64,000 bases of DNA from Rhizobium sp. AQ_MP (GTDB lineage Bacteria > Pseudomonadota > Alphaproteobacteria > Rhizobiales > Rhizobiaceae). A program made the position numbers and the translations under genes. Within the stretch, counting starts at the first letter, position 1. Each line of letters opens with the position of its first letter. Positions 18,504 to 26,180 of the stretch are shown here, one piece after another. The notes beneath the pieces were generated by a model that ran no database searches, was not told the origin of the DNA, and saw only the letters and a list, made by a program, of their open reading frames with translations. The stretch spans positions 248,001 to 312,000 of the forward strand of contig NZ_JACJVI010000002.1 of NCBI RefSeq assembly GCF_014237835.1. The letters are read 5' to 3'.

Positions 18504-18917
18504 CTATTCCCGCGCCTTCTTCTTCAAACCCTTGGCCACGCTCTTCTCGTCCTTCACCTCGCCGAAGGCTTCCGGAAAGTTCTTCCGGGCCAGCGGCTCG
18601 TTGATCTTCAGCTTGGCGAAGTAGGATTGCGGATCGAAACCACGCTCGGCGGCGATCACTTCGCGGCCGAAGAGGCGACAGAGGCGTTCGCCGTCGAGAT
18701 TGCCGCGCTCGAAGGGTTCGGTGCCGAAATACTGCCAGAGCGCCTGCATGAAGCCGAGATCGGCAAGCGCCACCGTCTGGTCCATGGTGCGGTGGCGCGG
18801 CCAGTTGGTCACCGGCGTCACCTTCGGATTGGCGCGGCGGATCGTATACTGCCACTGTGTTCCAGGCAGGCCGAGCGGAAAGCCCTGGTGTTTCGGCATG
18901 AGCGGATCTTTTGCCAT
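18504..18917 (-). CDS. conserved unknown protein, first of a tandem paralogous pair
   Basis: 137 residues, no recognised domain. It shares a clear template with its neighbour: GFPxGxPGT near the N-terminus, TIRRANP, then EPFERGNLD, LFGREV, FDPxSY and ARKNFPExF. The C-terminal 20 residues are Lys-rich and specific to this copy. No signal peptide or membrane helix is seen. It lies 4 bases from the other copy and about 66 bases before pccA on the same strand, so it is probably part of the propionate operon. Function unknown. Confidence 0.75.
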   Translation of the reverse strand: MAKDPLMPKHQGFPLGLPGTQWQYTIRRANPKVTPVTNWPRHRTMDQTVALADLGFMQALWQYFGTEPFERGNLDGERLCRLFGREVIAAERGFDPQSYFAKLKINEPLARKNFPEAFGEVKDEKSVAKGLKKKARE

Positions 18918-18921
18918 GGGT

Positions 18922-19299
18922 TCACACCTCGAACACGTCTTCGAAGGATTCGGGGAAGTTCTTCCGCGCCACCTTCTCGTCGATGACCAGCATCGCCTCG
19001 TAGGACAAAGGATCGAAATCCTTGGTGGCGGGCACCACTTCGCGGCCGAAAAGCAGGCTCAGGCGCGCGGCATCGAGATTACCGCGCTCGAAGGGTTCCG
19101 CGCCGAAATGGTGCCAGAGCGCATGCAGGAAGGCCGCGTCGATGCGGTGTTCCTTGGTGCCGGGGCGCGCCTTTCTGGGGAGCGCCTTGATCGGGGTGAC
19201 GCCGCGCGGATTGGCGCGGCGGATGGTGAACTGCACACCGGTCCCCGGCATGCCGCCGGGGAAACCGCGATGTTTGGTCATGTCGGGGAGGCTTGGCAT
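18922..19299 (-). CDS. conserved unknown protein, second of a tandem paralogous pair
   Basis: 125 residues, paralogous to the next gene downstream across nearly its full length (HRGFPGGMPGT, FTIRRANPRGVTP, EPFERGNLDAARLSLLFGREV, ARKNFPESFEDVFEV). The product lacks the Lys-rich tail of its sister. The first eight residues before MTKHRGFPGG may not be translated: an internal ATG follows. The pair looks like a local duplication that has diverged, both copies keeping intact frames. Cytoplasmic by appearance; function unknown. Confidence 0.72.
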   Translation of the reverse strand: MPSLPDMTKHRGFPGGMPGTGVQFTIRRANPRGVTPIKALPRKARPGTKEHRIDAAFLHALWHHFGAEPFERGNLDAARLSLLFGREVVPATKDFDPLSYEAMLVIDEKVARKNFPESFEDVFEV

Positions 19300-19308
19300 G
19301 GTCTCTCC

Positions 19309-20220
19309 TTACGCCGCAGCGATCTTGTCCTGCGTCTTCGTATCGAAGTCGGAGGCGTCGTGGCGTTCATGCAGCTGTTCGGAGAGCGAGCCGGAGGTCT
19401 TGTTGACGATCGAACCACGCTGCACGGCGGGCCGGGCGGCAAGCTGCTTGGCCCAGCGAACGACATGCGCATAGTCCTGGGTCTGCAGGAAGGTGCCGGC
19501 ATCCGGATAGGACTGGTCAAGCGCCAGGCGTCCATACCAGGGCCAGATCGCCATGTCGGCAATCGTGTATTCGCTGCCGGAGACGAATTCGTTCTCGGCG
19601 AGCTGACGGTTCAGGACGTCGAGCTGGCGCTTGGTTTCCATGGCATAGCGGTCGATCGCATACTGGATCTTGACCGGCGCATAGGAGAAGAAGTGGCCGA
19701 AGCCGCCGCCGACGAAGGGGGCGGAACCCATCTGCCAGAAGAGCCAGTTGAAGGCTTCGGCGCGGGCGCGGGTTTCAGACGGCAGGAAGGCGCCGAATTT
19801 TTCCGCGAGATAGGTCATGATCGAGGCACTCTCGAACAGGCGGATCGGCTTCCCGCCGTCTTTCGGGGCATGGTCGGCGAGCGCCGGGATCTTGGAGTTC
19901 GGATTGATGCCGACAAAACCCGAGCCGAACTGGTCGCCCTTGCCGATATTGATCAGCCAGGCATCGTATTCGGCGCCGGAATGACCTGCGGCCAGCAGTT
20001 CTTCGAGCAGGATCGTGACCTTCTGGCCGTTCGGCGTGCCCAGCGAATAGAGCTGCAGCGGATGTTTGCCGACCTTCAGCTCGACCTCTGTCTGCGCGCC
20101 AGCCGTCGGACGGTTGATGCTGGCGAACTGGCCGCCATTGCCGGCCTCCCAGGTCCAGACCTTGGGCGGCACATAGCCTGTGGGCAGGTTCTTCTCGGGC
20201 GGGAATTTTGTCTCGGTCAT
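19309..20220 (-). CDS. yghU: YghU-like glutathione S-transferase / disulfide-bond oxidoreductase
   Basis: 303 residues. ATG 20220 was preferred over GTG 20247 because AAAGGA lies about 8 bases upstream and the product then begins MTETKFPPEKNLPTGYVPP. The thioredoxin-like N-domain (LYSLGTPNGQKVTILLEEL), ALADHAPKDGGKPIRLFESASIMTYLAEKFG and the helical C-domain match the Nu-class GSTs YghU/YfcG, which reduce disulfides with two bound glutathiones. It sits in the propionate operon between the DUF2442 gene and the paralogous unknowns; no direct metabolic link is apparent. Confidence 0.88.
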   Translation of the reverse strand: MTETKFPPEKNLPTGYVPPKVWTWEAGNGGQFASINRPTAGAQTEVELKVGKHPLQLYSLGTPNGQKVTILLEELLAAGHSGAEYDAWLINIGKGDQFGSGFVGINPNSKIPALADHAPKDGGKPIRLFESASIMTYLAEKFGAFLPSETRARAEAFNWLFWQMGSAPFVGGGFGHFFSYAPVKIQYAIDRYAMETKRQLDVLNRQLAENEFVSGSEYTIADMAIWPWYGRLALDQSYPDAGTFLQTQDYAHVVRWAKQLAARPAVQRGSIVNKTSGSLSEQLHERHDASDFDTKTQDKIAAA

Positions 20221-20327
20221 GAAATCGGATCCTTTTGCGGTGGGCACGCGAACAGCGCTGCGGGGTTATATAGGCGATGATGGCGCTTCGCCTTAGCCCC
20301 TTTTCTGTCGTTCGTCGTCCGCCCACC

Positions 20328-20615
20328 TTACTCCGCAGCTGCTGCGGGCGGTTTTGCGCCCGGGTATTTCCTGCCTTTCAGCATCCCGTCGATGCTGAGA
20401 TCTTCGTCGAGTTCAGGCCAATGCACGCCCGAGGGCGAAAGTTCGATCCGGTTTCGCGCTTCCGAGCTTGCTGCGAGCAGCGGCGGATACCACCAGAGCG
20501 GGGTCGACAGCTTCAGTCCATTGGCGAGCACCACTTCCAGCTCGCTGTCGCTGCATTTGGCTTCAACTGGTTCGAACTCTTCCCAGTTGTCATCCGAAGT
20601 AACGGTTCCAGGCAT
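20328..20615 (-). CDS. DUF2442 domain protein, putative partner of the DUF4160 protein
   Basis: 95 residues. ATG 20615 was chosen because GGAAGGAG lies 7 bases upstream. DUF2442 features are visible: the LEVVLANGLKLSTPLWWYPPLLAAS segment and the NRIELSPSGVHWPELDEDLSIDGML ending, followed by an Ala/Pro tail. The start lies inside the end of the DUF4160 gene (26-base overlap), showing translational coupling. DUF4160/DUF2442 pairs are widespread, mobile-looking two-gene units and have been suspected to be toxin-antitoxin-like; that role is inference here. Confidence 0.8.
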   Translation of the reverse strand: MPGTVTSDDNWEEFEPVEAKCSDSELEVVLANGLKLSTPLWWYPPLLAASSEARNRIELSPSGVHWPELDEDLSIDGMLKGRKYPGAKPPAAAAE

Positions 20616-20823
20616 CAATGAACTCCTTCCGATGTTCATTCACGACATCAATGATGGCGTTGACCTCGTGATCCGGCACCCGTCGATTATACGCCACACG
20701 CACGGGATCGAGCCACAGTTTCAGTTCCTTGCGATCCTTGCGGACATGGACGTGCGGCGGCTCGCCTCGGTCCAGGCTGAAAAACAGAAATTTCCAGCCT
20801 TTCCATACAAAGATCGTCGGCAT
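20590..20823 (-). CDS. DUF4160 domain protein
   Basis: 77 residues. ATG 20823 was chosen because GAGGGAGG lies just upstream; longer readings run into pccB. MPTIFVWKGWKFLFFSLDRGEPPHVHVRKD contains the conserved EPPHVHV motif of DUF4160. The gene begins 22 bases after the pccB stop on the same strand and overlaps the DUF2442 gene by 26 bases. The small basic protein plus small acidic partner layout is like a type II toxin-antitoxin pair, but no biochemical role is established from sequence. Confidence 0.82.
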   Translation of the reverse strand: MPTIFVWKGWKFLFFSLDRGEPPHVHVRKDRKELKLWLDPVRVAYNRRVPDHEVNAIIDVVNEHRKEFIDAWNRYFG

Positions 20824-20845
20824 CTCGCCTCCCTCGCAACACCTC

Positions 20846-22378
20846 TCACAACGGGATCGTGTCGTGCTTCTTCCAATGCGTGCCGACCTGCTTGTTGCGG
20901 AGGCTCGCAAATGCCTTGGCAATGCGGCGGCGGGAGGAATGCGGCATGATCACCTCGTCGATGAAGCCGCGTTCGGCGGCCTTGAAGGGATTGGCGAAGT
21001 TGACTTCGTACTCCTTCGTGCGTGCGGCGATTTTTTCCGGGTCACCGAGCTCCGAACGGTAGAGGATCTCGGTCGCTCCCTTGGCGCCCATGACGGCGAT
21101 TTCGGCGGTCGGCCAGGCATAGTTGATATCGGCGCCGATATGCTTTGATGCCATGACGTCGTAAGCGCCGCCATAGGCCTTGCGGGTGATCAGCGTCACC
21201 ATCGGCACGGTCGCCTGGCTGTAGGCGAAGAGGAGCTTGGCGCCATGCTTGATGACGCCGCCATATTCCTGGGCGGTGCCGGGCAGGAAGCCGGGCACGT
21301 CGACCAGCGTCAGGATCGGGATCGAGAAGGCGTCGCAGAAGCGCACGAAGCGGGCGGCCTTGCGGGATGAATCGATGTCGAGGCAGCCGGCGAGCACCAT
21401 AGGCTGGTTGGCGACGACGCCGACCGTCTGGCCTTCCATGCGGATAAAGCCGGTGATGATGTTCCGGGCGAAAGCCTCCTGGATCTCGAAGAAATCGCCC
21501 TCGTCGGCCAGCGCGTAGATCAGCTCCTTCATGTCATAGGGCTTGTTGGAGCTGTCCGGGATCAGCGTGTCCAACCGCATCTCGATGCGGGCCGGATCGT
21601 CATGGAAGGGTCGGACCGGCGGCTTTTCGCGGTTGTTGAGCGGCAGGAAGTCGAAGAGCAGGCGGACCTGTTCCAGCGCCTCGATGTCGTTCTCATAGGC
21701 GCCATCGGCGACGGAGGACTTTTTCGTGTGCGTCGAGGCGCCGCCGAGTTCTTCCGCCGTGACGATTTCGTTGGTCACGGTCTTCACCACATCGGGGCCG
21801 GTGACGAACATGTAGGATGAGTCCCGCACCATGAAGATGAAGTCGGTCATGGCGGGCGAATAGACGGCGCCCCCGGCGCAGGGGCCCATGATCACGGAGA
21901 TCTGCGGAATGACGCCCGACGCATCGACATTGCGCTTGAAGACATCGGCATAACCGGCGAGCGAAGCCACACCTTCCTGGATGCGGGCGCCACCCGAGTC
22001 ATTCAGGCCGATCACGGGCGCGCCGACCTTCATCGCCATGTCCATGATCTTGCAGATCTTCTGGGCATGGGTTTCGGACAGCGAGCCGCCCAGCACGGTG
22101 AAATCCTGGGAGAAGACATAGACCTGGCGGCCGTTGATCGTGCCCCAGCCGGTGACCACGCCGTCGCCCGGCACCTTCTGTTCGGCCATGCCGAAATCGA
22201 CGGCGCGGTGGGTGACATACATGTCGTATTCTTCAAACGAGCCTTCGTCGAGCAGGACCTCGATGCGCTCGCGGGCGGTCAGCTTGCCCTTGCCGTGCTG
22301 GGCGGCGATGCGCTTTTCGCCGCCGCCGAGGCGGGCCTCCGCGCGGCGCGCTTCGAGCTGGTCCAGGATCGTCGACAT
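20846..22378 (-). CDS. pccB: propionyl-CoA carboxylase beta subunit (carboxyltransferase)
   Basis: 510 residues, standard length. Two crotonase-fold halves are visible: the N-half with [12 protein letters not shown] and [14 protein letters not shown], the C-half with [24 protein letters not shown] and [14 protein letters not shown]. It transfers carboxyl from biotin-PccA to propionyl-CoA giving methylmalonyl-CoA. It is divergent from pccR across a 134-base gap containing TTTGCAAA-type sites, and is the first gene of the leftward run toward pccA and the mutase. Confidence 0.95.
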   Translation of the reverse strand: MSTILDQLEARRAEARLGGGEKRIAAQHGKGKLTARERIEVLLDEGSFEEYDMYVTHRAVDFGMAEQKVPGDGVVTGWGTINGRQVYVFSQDFTVLGGSLSETHAQKICKIMDMAMKVGAPVIGLNDSGGARIQEGVASLAGYADVFKRNVDASGVIPQISVIMGPCAGGAVYSPAMTDFIFMVRDSSYMFVTGPDVVKTVTNEIVTAEELGGASTHTKKSSVADGAYENDIEALEQVRLLFDFLPLNNREKPPVRPFHDDPARIEMRLDTLIPDSSNKPYDMKELIYALADEGDFFEIQEAFARNIITGFIRMEGQTVGVVANQPMVLAGCLDIDSSRKAARFVRFCDAFSIPILTLVDVPGFLPGTAQEYGGVIKHGAKLLFAYSQATVPMVTLITRKAYGGAYDVMASKHIGADINYAWPTAEIAVMGAKGATEILYRSELGDPEKIAARTKEYEVNFANPFKAAERGFIDEVIMPHSSRRRIAKAFASLRNKQVGTHWKKHDTIPL

Positions 22379-22482
22379 GCTTCCTCCGGAATGATCTGTT
22401 TGGCTTTAAAGCCTTGTGTGACACCTATTCCACTGTGCCGCAGAAGAAAACGGTTGAACAGGTGCATCTGTGGATTTATGAA

Positions 22483-22512
22483 TTTGCAAAGTGAAAATTG
22501 CGAATTTGCGAA
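22483..22512. promoter_or_regulatory. candidate PccR binding sites, TTTGCnAA cluster
   Basis: TTTGCAAA (22483-22490), ATTGCGAA (22497-22504) and TTTGCGAA (22505-22512) lie in tandem directly before the pccR ATG. PccR-type regulators studied in Rhodobacter recognise paired TTTGCAAA half sites. Placement over the pccR start fits autoregulation plus control of divergent pccB. Spacing differs from a perfect pair, so the exact footprint is uncertain. Confidence 0.6.
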
Positions 22513-23922
22513 ATGGCCATCGGAAAACTCTTCATCGGCCGCAAGGTCCGCGACATCCGCCAGGCAAACGGGGCCACCCAGGCGCAATTTGCCGATATGG
22601 TCGGCATTTCCACCAGCTATCTCAACCAGATCGAAAACAACCAGCGCCCGGTCTCGGCCTCGGTGCTTTTGTCGCTGGCGGAAAAATTCGGCATCGATAT
22701 CACCGAGCTTTCCTCCGGCCAGAACGACCGCCTGCTCTCGGCGTTGACTGAGGCGCTCTCCGATCCGCTGTTCGAGACCTATTCGCCAAGCCTGCAGGAG
22801 CTGAAGCTCGTCACCCAGAATGCCCCCGGCTTCGCCCATGCGCTGATTGCCGCCCACCAGGCTTACAGGCGCGGCAATGAACAGCTGGCCAGCCTCGACG
22901 ACCGGCTGGGGGCAGCGCCCAGCCAGGAGGTGACGCCTTATGACGAGGTGCGCGACTTCTTCCACTTCGTCGACAATTACATCCACGATCTCGACCTCGC
23001 CGCCGAGCAGCTGGCGACAGAGCTGAAGCTCGGGGAGGGGGAGAATTACGCGGCCCTTTCAGGCCATCTCGAAACGCGCCACGGCGTGCGCGTCGTGCGC
23101 GGCGAGGCGGGCGACGAGGCGATCCGGCGCTTCGATCCGGTGGGGCGGATCCTGACCGTCAGTCGTTATGCCTCGGCCCCCACTCGCGATTTCCAGATCG
23201 CCATCCAGATCGCCCAACTCGCCGCTGCCACAAAGATCGACCAGGTGCTGAAACAGGCGAATTTCCGCAGCGAAGAGGCGGTCGAGATCTGTCGCATGGG
23301 TCTCTACAACTATTTCGCCGGCGCGCTGATCCTGCCCTATCGCAGCTTCCTCACGGCCGCCCGCGACCTCCGCCACGATATCGAACTGCTCGCCGCCCGT
23401 TTCGAGGCCTCGCTCGAACAGGTCTGCCACCGGCTTTCGACGCTGCAGCGCCCGGGGCTCAAGGGCGTGCCGATCTTCTTTGCGCGCATCGACCGGGCCG
23501 GCAACATCACCAAGCGCCACAGTGCTGCCCGCCTGCAATTTGCCCGCTTTGGCGCGGCCTGTCCGCTGTGGAACGCCCACCAGGCTTTTGAGACGCCGGG
23601 GCGGATCATCCGTCAGACGGCGGAAACGCCCGATGGCGTGCGCTATCTCTGCATCGCGACGCAAGTGTCAAAAGGCTCCGCCGGCTTCCGCGCCGCCAAT
23701 CCGCGCTATGCCTTGGCGCTCGGCTGCGAGATCTCCTATGCCGGCGCCTTCGTCTATGCCGACGACCTCGACCTCTCCAACCGCGGCGCCTTCGACCCCA
23801 TCGGCATCTCCTGCCGCATCTGCGAGCGCGTCAAATGCACCAGCCGCGCCGTGCCGCCGCTGAAAAGGAAGCTGGTGGTGGATCATCGGGTGCGGAACCC
23901 GATGCCGTATGAGATTGAGTGA
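22513..23922 (+). CDS. pccR: short-chain fatty acyl-CoA regulator PccR (XRE HTH + DUF2083)
   Basis: 469 residues. The start ATG 22513 gives MAIGKLFIGRKVRDIR. An XRE helix-turn-helix (about 8-62, QAQFADMVGISTSYLNQIENN) is followed by an IrrE/ImmA-like middle region and a C-terminal domain ending in a Cys cluster (CRICERVKCTSRAVPP), the layout of the ScfR family (RamB, MccR, PccR). Divergence from pccB picks PccR: it senses propionyl-CoA and activates propionyl-CoA carboxylase. The middle domain lacks an obvious HExxH, as expected for a sensor. Confidence 0.88.
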   Translation: MAIGKLFIGRKVRDIRQANGATQAQFADMVGISTSYLNQIENNQRPVSASVLLSLAEKFGIDITELSSGQNDRLLSALTEALSDPLFETYSPSLQELKLVTQNAPGFAHALIAAHQAYRRGNEQLASLDDRLGAAPSQEVTPYDEVRDFFHFVDNYIHDLDLAAEQLATELKLGEGENYAALSGHLETRHGVRVVRGEAGDEAIRRFDPVGRILTVSRYASAPTRDFQIAIQIAQLAAATKIDQVLKQANFRSEEAVEICRMGLYNYFAGALILPYRSFLTAARDLRHDIELLAARFEASLEQVCHRLSTLQRPGLKGVPIFFARIDRAGNITKRHSAARLQFARFGAACPLWNAHQAFETPGRIIRQTAETPDGVRYLCIATQVSKGSAGFRAANPRYALALGCEISYAGAFVYADDLDLSNRGAFDPIGISCRICERVKCTSRAVPPLKRKLVVDHRVRNPMPYEIE

Positions 23923-23934
23923 GGGCGTTTTTCT

Positions 23935-24328
23935 CGCCGGGGCTAGGCATACTGTCGGCTGCATTCGGCCCACTGCGGACATGTATGGCTGGTCTGGAGT
24001 GCTTGTGAGGAAGAGAGTTTGGCGCTGCCGCTGAAGACTGACACCCGCATTTCAGTGCGCTCGCCCCTGACTACTGGAGCGGCACAACTTCCCATCTGTA
24101 AATCCATGCCGAGGCACCTTTACCGGTGGCCGCGACCGGCTACTGGTCTTAATTCGTACTGCCGGGGATAGTAGAATCCGAGGGCGGGCCGCTCGCGTGC
24201 GTCCTCAAATGGCTGAACGACGAGGAACCAGGCCCGGAGCGGTAAGAGCACGTGGCTGCGCAGCAGCAATGCGATCTTTTCGGGTAGGATATGCACAGCT
24301 ACATCTGTCAAAAAAAGTTCGCCAATAG
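23935..24328. other. intergenic stretch before the retron, no convincing gene
   Basis: About 390 bases between pccR and the retron promoter with mixed base composition. The only open frame is a 63-codon minus-strand reading (24120-24311) from a TTG start with no ribosome binding site, product rich in Leu/Arg and unlike any family I know. I see no tRNA, no duplicated ends and no transposase remnant. It probably marks the left boundary of an inserted accessory island, but the junction is not visible. Confidence 0.4.
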
Positions 24329-24341
24329 AGAACTTAGTTCT
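24329..24341. promoter_or_regulatory. palindromic operator over the retron promoter
   Basis: AGAACTTAGTTCT is a perfect 5-bp inverted repeat with a 3-base centre and abuts the -35 element. XRE repressors bind such dyads, and an XRE gene (24833-25138) lies in the operon it would control, suggesting autorepression. Confidence 0.5.
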
Positions 24342-24368
24342 TGAAAATTTGGCCGTGTTATCTTAAAT
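24341..24368 (+). promoter_or_regulatory. candidate promoter of the retron operon
   Basis: TTGAAA (24341-24346) and TTAAAT (24363-24368) are spaced by 16 bases, resembling a housekeeping sigma promoter. The predicted start near 24375 would give a 230-base structured leader before the first ORF. Confidence 0.45.
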
Positions 24369-24374
24369 CTCGAT

Positions 24375-24606
24375 CATCGTATGTTACAGGGGATAGTCAT
24401 CACTCTCTGAGGCTTCGCAAGGAGCTTCGTGGAAGGCCTAAACCTTCTGACTTCCGGCCGGCAGGTCCGTGGTCCACGGCACATGGCGGCGCGGGCGTGC
24501 CCCGATGGCGGGGCACGCCCGTACAGGCAGGGTTACCGTTCTCGCCCCGCTTTCCAAGCCTCGATGGCGCTCAGCAATCCTGCTGGGTTGGTTTGGAAAG
24601 GACTAA
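24375..24606 (+). ncRNA. candidate retron msr-msd non-coding RNA
   Basis: A gene-free, strongly structured stretch upstream of the accessory genes. By eye it holds: GGAAG/CTTCC and CCGTGG/CCACGG small stems; a perfect 13-bp stem with ATGG loop (24492-24521, arm GGGCGTGCCCCG); and a stem CTTTCCAAGCC (24550-24560) with GGTTTGGAAAG (24590-24600) enclosing CAGCA/TGCTG. GAGGCTT (24409-24415) is complementary to AAGCCTC (24556-24562) and could be the a1/a2 pair bounding msr-msd; it competes with the last stem. Known retrons have the RNA just upstream of effector or RT genes. Boundaries and priming G are not determined. Confidence 0.55.
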
Positions 24607-24609
24607 ATG

Positions 24610-24798
24610 ATGGAAACATCAAAGCATACCGATCGAGAACGGCGGCGGACGAAATCGAAGACTCGGAAAAGCTGGTGGAAAATCCTGCTTCATCCGAAGA
24701 CGGTAACGTCCTTGGTCACAGTCGGAAAGCTCACCGCCCACGTCCTGTGGTTCTTGGTGTGGCTCTACGATTTGATTACCAAGGTCTCGCGGGAGTAG
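24610..24798 (+). CDS. small basic, membrane-type protein of the retron operon
   Basis: 62 residues. ATG 24607 and ATG 24610 are adjacent; AAAGGA (24597-24602) serves either. Residues 5-24 are strongly basic (Arg/Lys about half); 31-58 form one hydrophobic helix rich in Val, Leu and Trp with few charges. No family is recognised. Position first in an operon with an XRE repressor and a retron RT makes it the only candidate effector. A membrane-acting toxin held in check by the retron is a reasonable inference, since other retrons use small transmembrane effectors. No direct evidence of toxicity. Confidence 0.65.
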   Translation: METSKHTDRERRRTKSKTRKSWWKILLHPKTVTSLVTVGKLTAHVLWFLVWLYDLITKVSRE

Positions 24799-24832
24799 CC
24801 GCCGCCCTGTTTTGTATTGATTGGAGGTAGAA

Positions 24833-25138
24833 ATGTTAAATGAAGCCCTTCGGCTGATACGTGTCTTTCACGACATGAAGCAGAACGAGGCGGCGGAAAA
24901 GCTTGGAATCTCAAAATCCTATCTATCGGAGATTGAGAAGGGCCATAAAGAACCGTCTCTTGAGCTACTTAGAAAATATGAGGCCGCATTTGATATTCCG
25001 ACGTCCTCAATCATTTTCTTCTCAGAAAATCTTGGGAAATCTCCGGCTCGGGAAAAGGCACGAACATTTGTGGCGTCGAAAATCATCAATATGATGAAGT
25101 TTATCGAAGAGCGTTCGGAGAGAGCGCATGCCGACTAA
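24833..25138 (+). CDS. XRE family helix-turn-helix protein of the retron operon
   Basis: 101 residues, with GGAGG 5-9 bases before ATG 24833. The HTH (about residues 5-60) has the recognition helix ISKSYLSEIEKG and the KEPSLELLRKY stabilising helix. The C-terminal 40 residues are a charged helix. It may repress the operon through the AGAACTTAGTTCT dyad, or be a structural partner of the retron complex, since HTH proteins are constant companions in some retron classes. The last 11 bases overlap the RT start, showing translational coupling. Confidence 0.85.
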   Translation: MLNEALRLIRVFHDMKQNEAAEKLGISKSYLSEIEKGHKEPSLELLRKYEAAFDIPTSSIIFFSENLGKSPAREKARTFVASKIINMMKFIEERSERAHAD

Positions 25139-26001
25139 GGGAAAAGTATATCCGCCGCATCAGTCGCCACTTTATAAGCTGGCAAGCAAAAAGCGGCTAG
25201 CCGACTTGCTAGGTCTGTCTCCTAGTGAGATGCGGGCTTTGGCAAAGATGGCGGATACGCTTTACTCAGAGTTTGACGTGCCGAAAAAAAACCGGCGGGG
25301 TTCGTGGTGTAGAGAATCCAGCACGACGGTTGAAGTTGGTGCAGGCGCGGATCGCCCGACTTCTGGGAAGAATTGCACCGCCGGATTACCTATTTTGCCC
25401 TGTTAAGGGGCGATGCTATGTGTCGAATGCAGCAGCACATCGAGGACAGCGAGTCGTTCGGTGCCTAGATATCCGCAAATACTATCCCAGCACACCGTCA
25501 CGCCGCGTCTACTGGTTCTTTCATCGAATCTTGTGCTGCGAAACAGATGTAGCCGCAACGCTTGCCAAGCTTGCGACATATCAAGGCCATCTTCCGACAG
25601 GTAGCCCTCTAAGCCCCATAATGTCGTTTTTTGCGCACTATGATGTGTGGGAGGCAATCGCTGCTAAATGCAAAGCGAATGGTTACCGCCTAACGGTTTA
25701 CATTGATGACGTTACCATATCTGGGGCGTCGCTATCGCCGCAGGTGCTTTGGGATATTAAGCGTCTCATCCATCGTTCAGGTCTTCGTTATCACAAGGAA
25801 AAGCATTTTGTAGATCGCCCTGCAGAAATCACTGGCGTCATAGTTGATGGCGAACGACTTCTTGTGCCGAACAGGCAGCTAAAGAAGCTTTATCAGATAC
25901 AAAAGGATTTGAAGGGGAACCTACCTTCTAAAGAGGAAGGCAAAATGCGCGAGCGCCTGATGGGTCTACGTGGCCAAGTGGCTCAGATCGCGGCGATCTA
26001 A
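25128..26001 (+). pseudogene. retron-type reverse transcriptase, frame interrupted at an A8 run
   Basis: Residues 1-54 are read in one frame from ATG 25128 (LASKKRLADLLGLSPSEM, then YSEFDVPKK); the rest continues one base later after A8 (25284-25291). With seven A the product is one 290-residue RT, a normal retron length. Motifs in joined numbering: NAAAH 100-104 (retron NAxxH, region X), catalytic Asp114 in LDIRKYYPS, LPTGSPLSP 155-163, YIDD 191-194, SGLRYHKEK 217-225 and ITG 234-236 (VTG-like, region Y). The uninterrupted frame stops at 25406. It could be a true mutation, an assembly error, or expression through transcriptional slippage. All catalytic residues downstream are intact, which argues against long decay. 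Confidence 0.85.
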
Positions 26002-26180
26002 AAGAGGCGGTTATCCGATGCCGATGACAGGCAGTAAAGGTTGTCTGTAGCTTTCCGAAAATGCAAGCCATGCAAGTCCGCTTTTGGCGCAAAGCGGTAG
26101 TTCCTACACGGCTCATGGTACGACACGATGGCCATTGTTCGTTGCATCCAGTCGGTCGCGAACTCTAGGCATCTCCCACC

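Noticed and set aside
24120-24311. 63-codon minus-strand reading before the retron
   Set aside because: TTG start, no ribosome binding site, no recognised family; too weak to call as a gene.
24492-24521. 13-bp hairpin read as a plain terminator
   Set aside because: No T run on either strand and it lies inside the retron leader, so a structural RNA element is more likely.
25225-26001. A separate shorter RT starting at ATG 25225
   Set aside because: Residues before KKTGGVRG in this frame are not RT-like, whereas the other frame gives a normal retron RT N-terminus; a frame break explains the data better.
26002-26180. Additional retron gene after the RT
   Set aside because: No frame of useful length with a ribosome binding site; the next gene converges from the other side.
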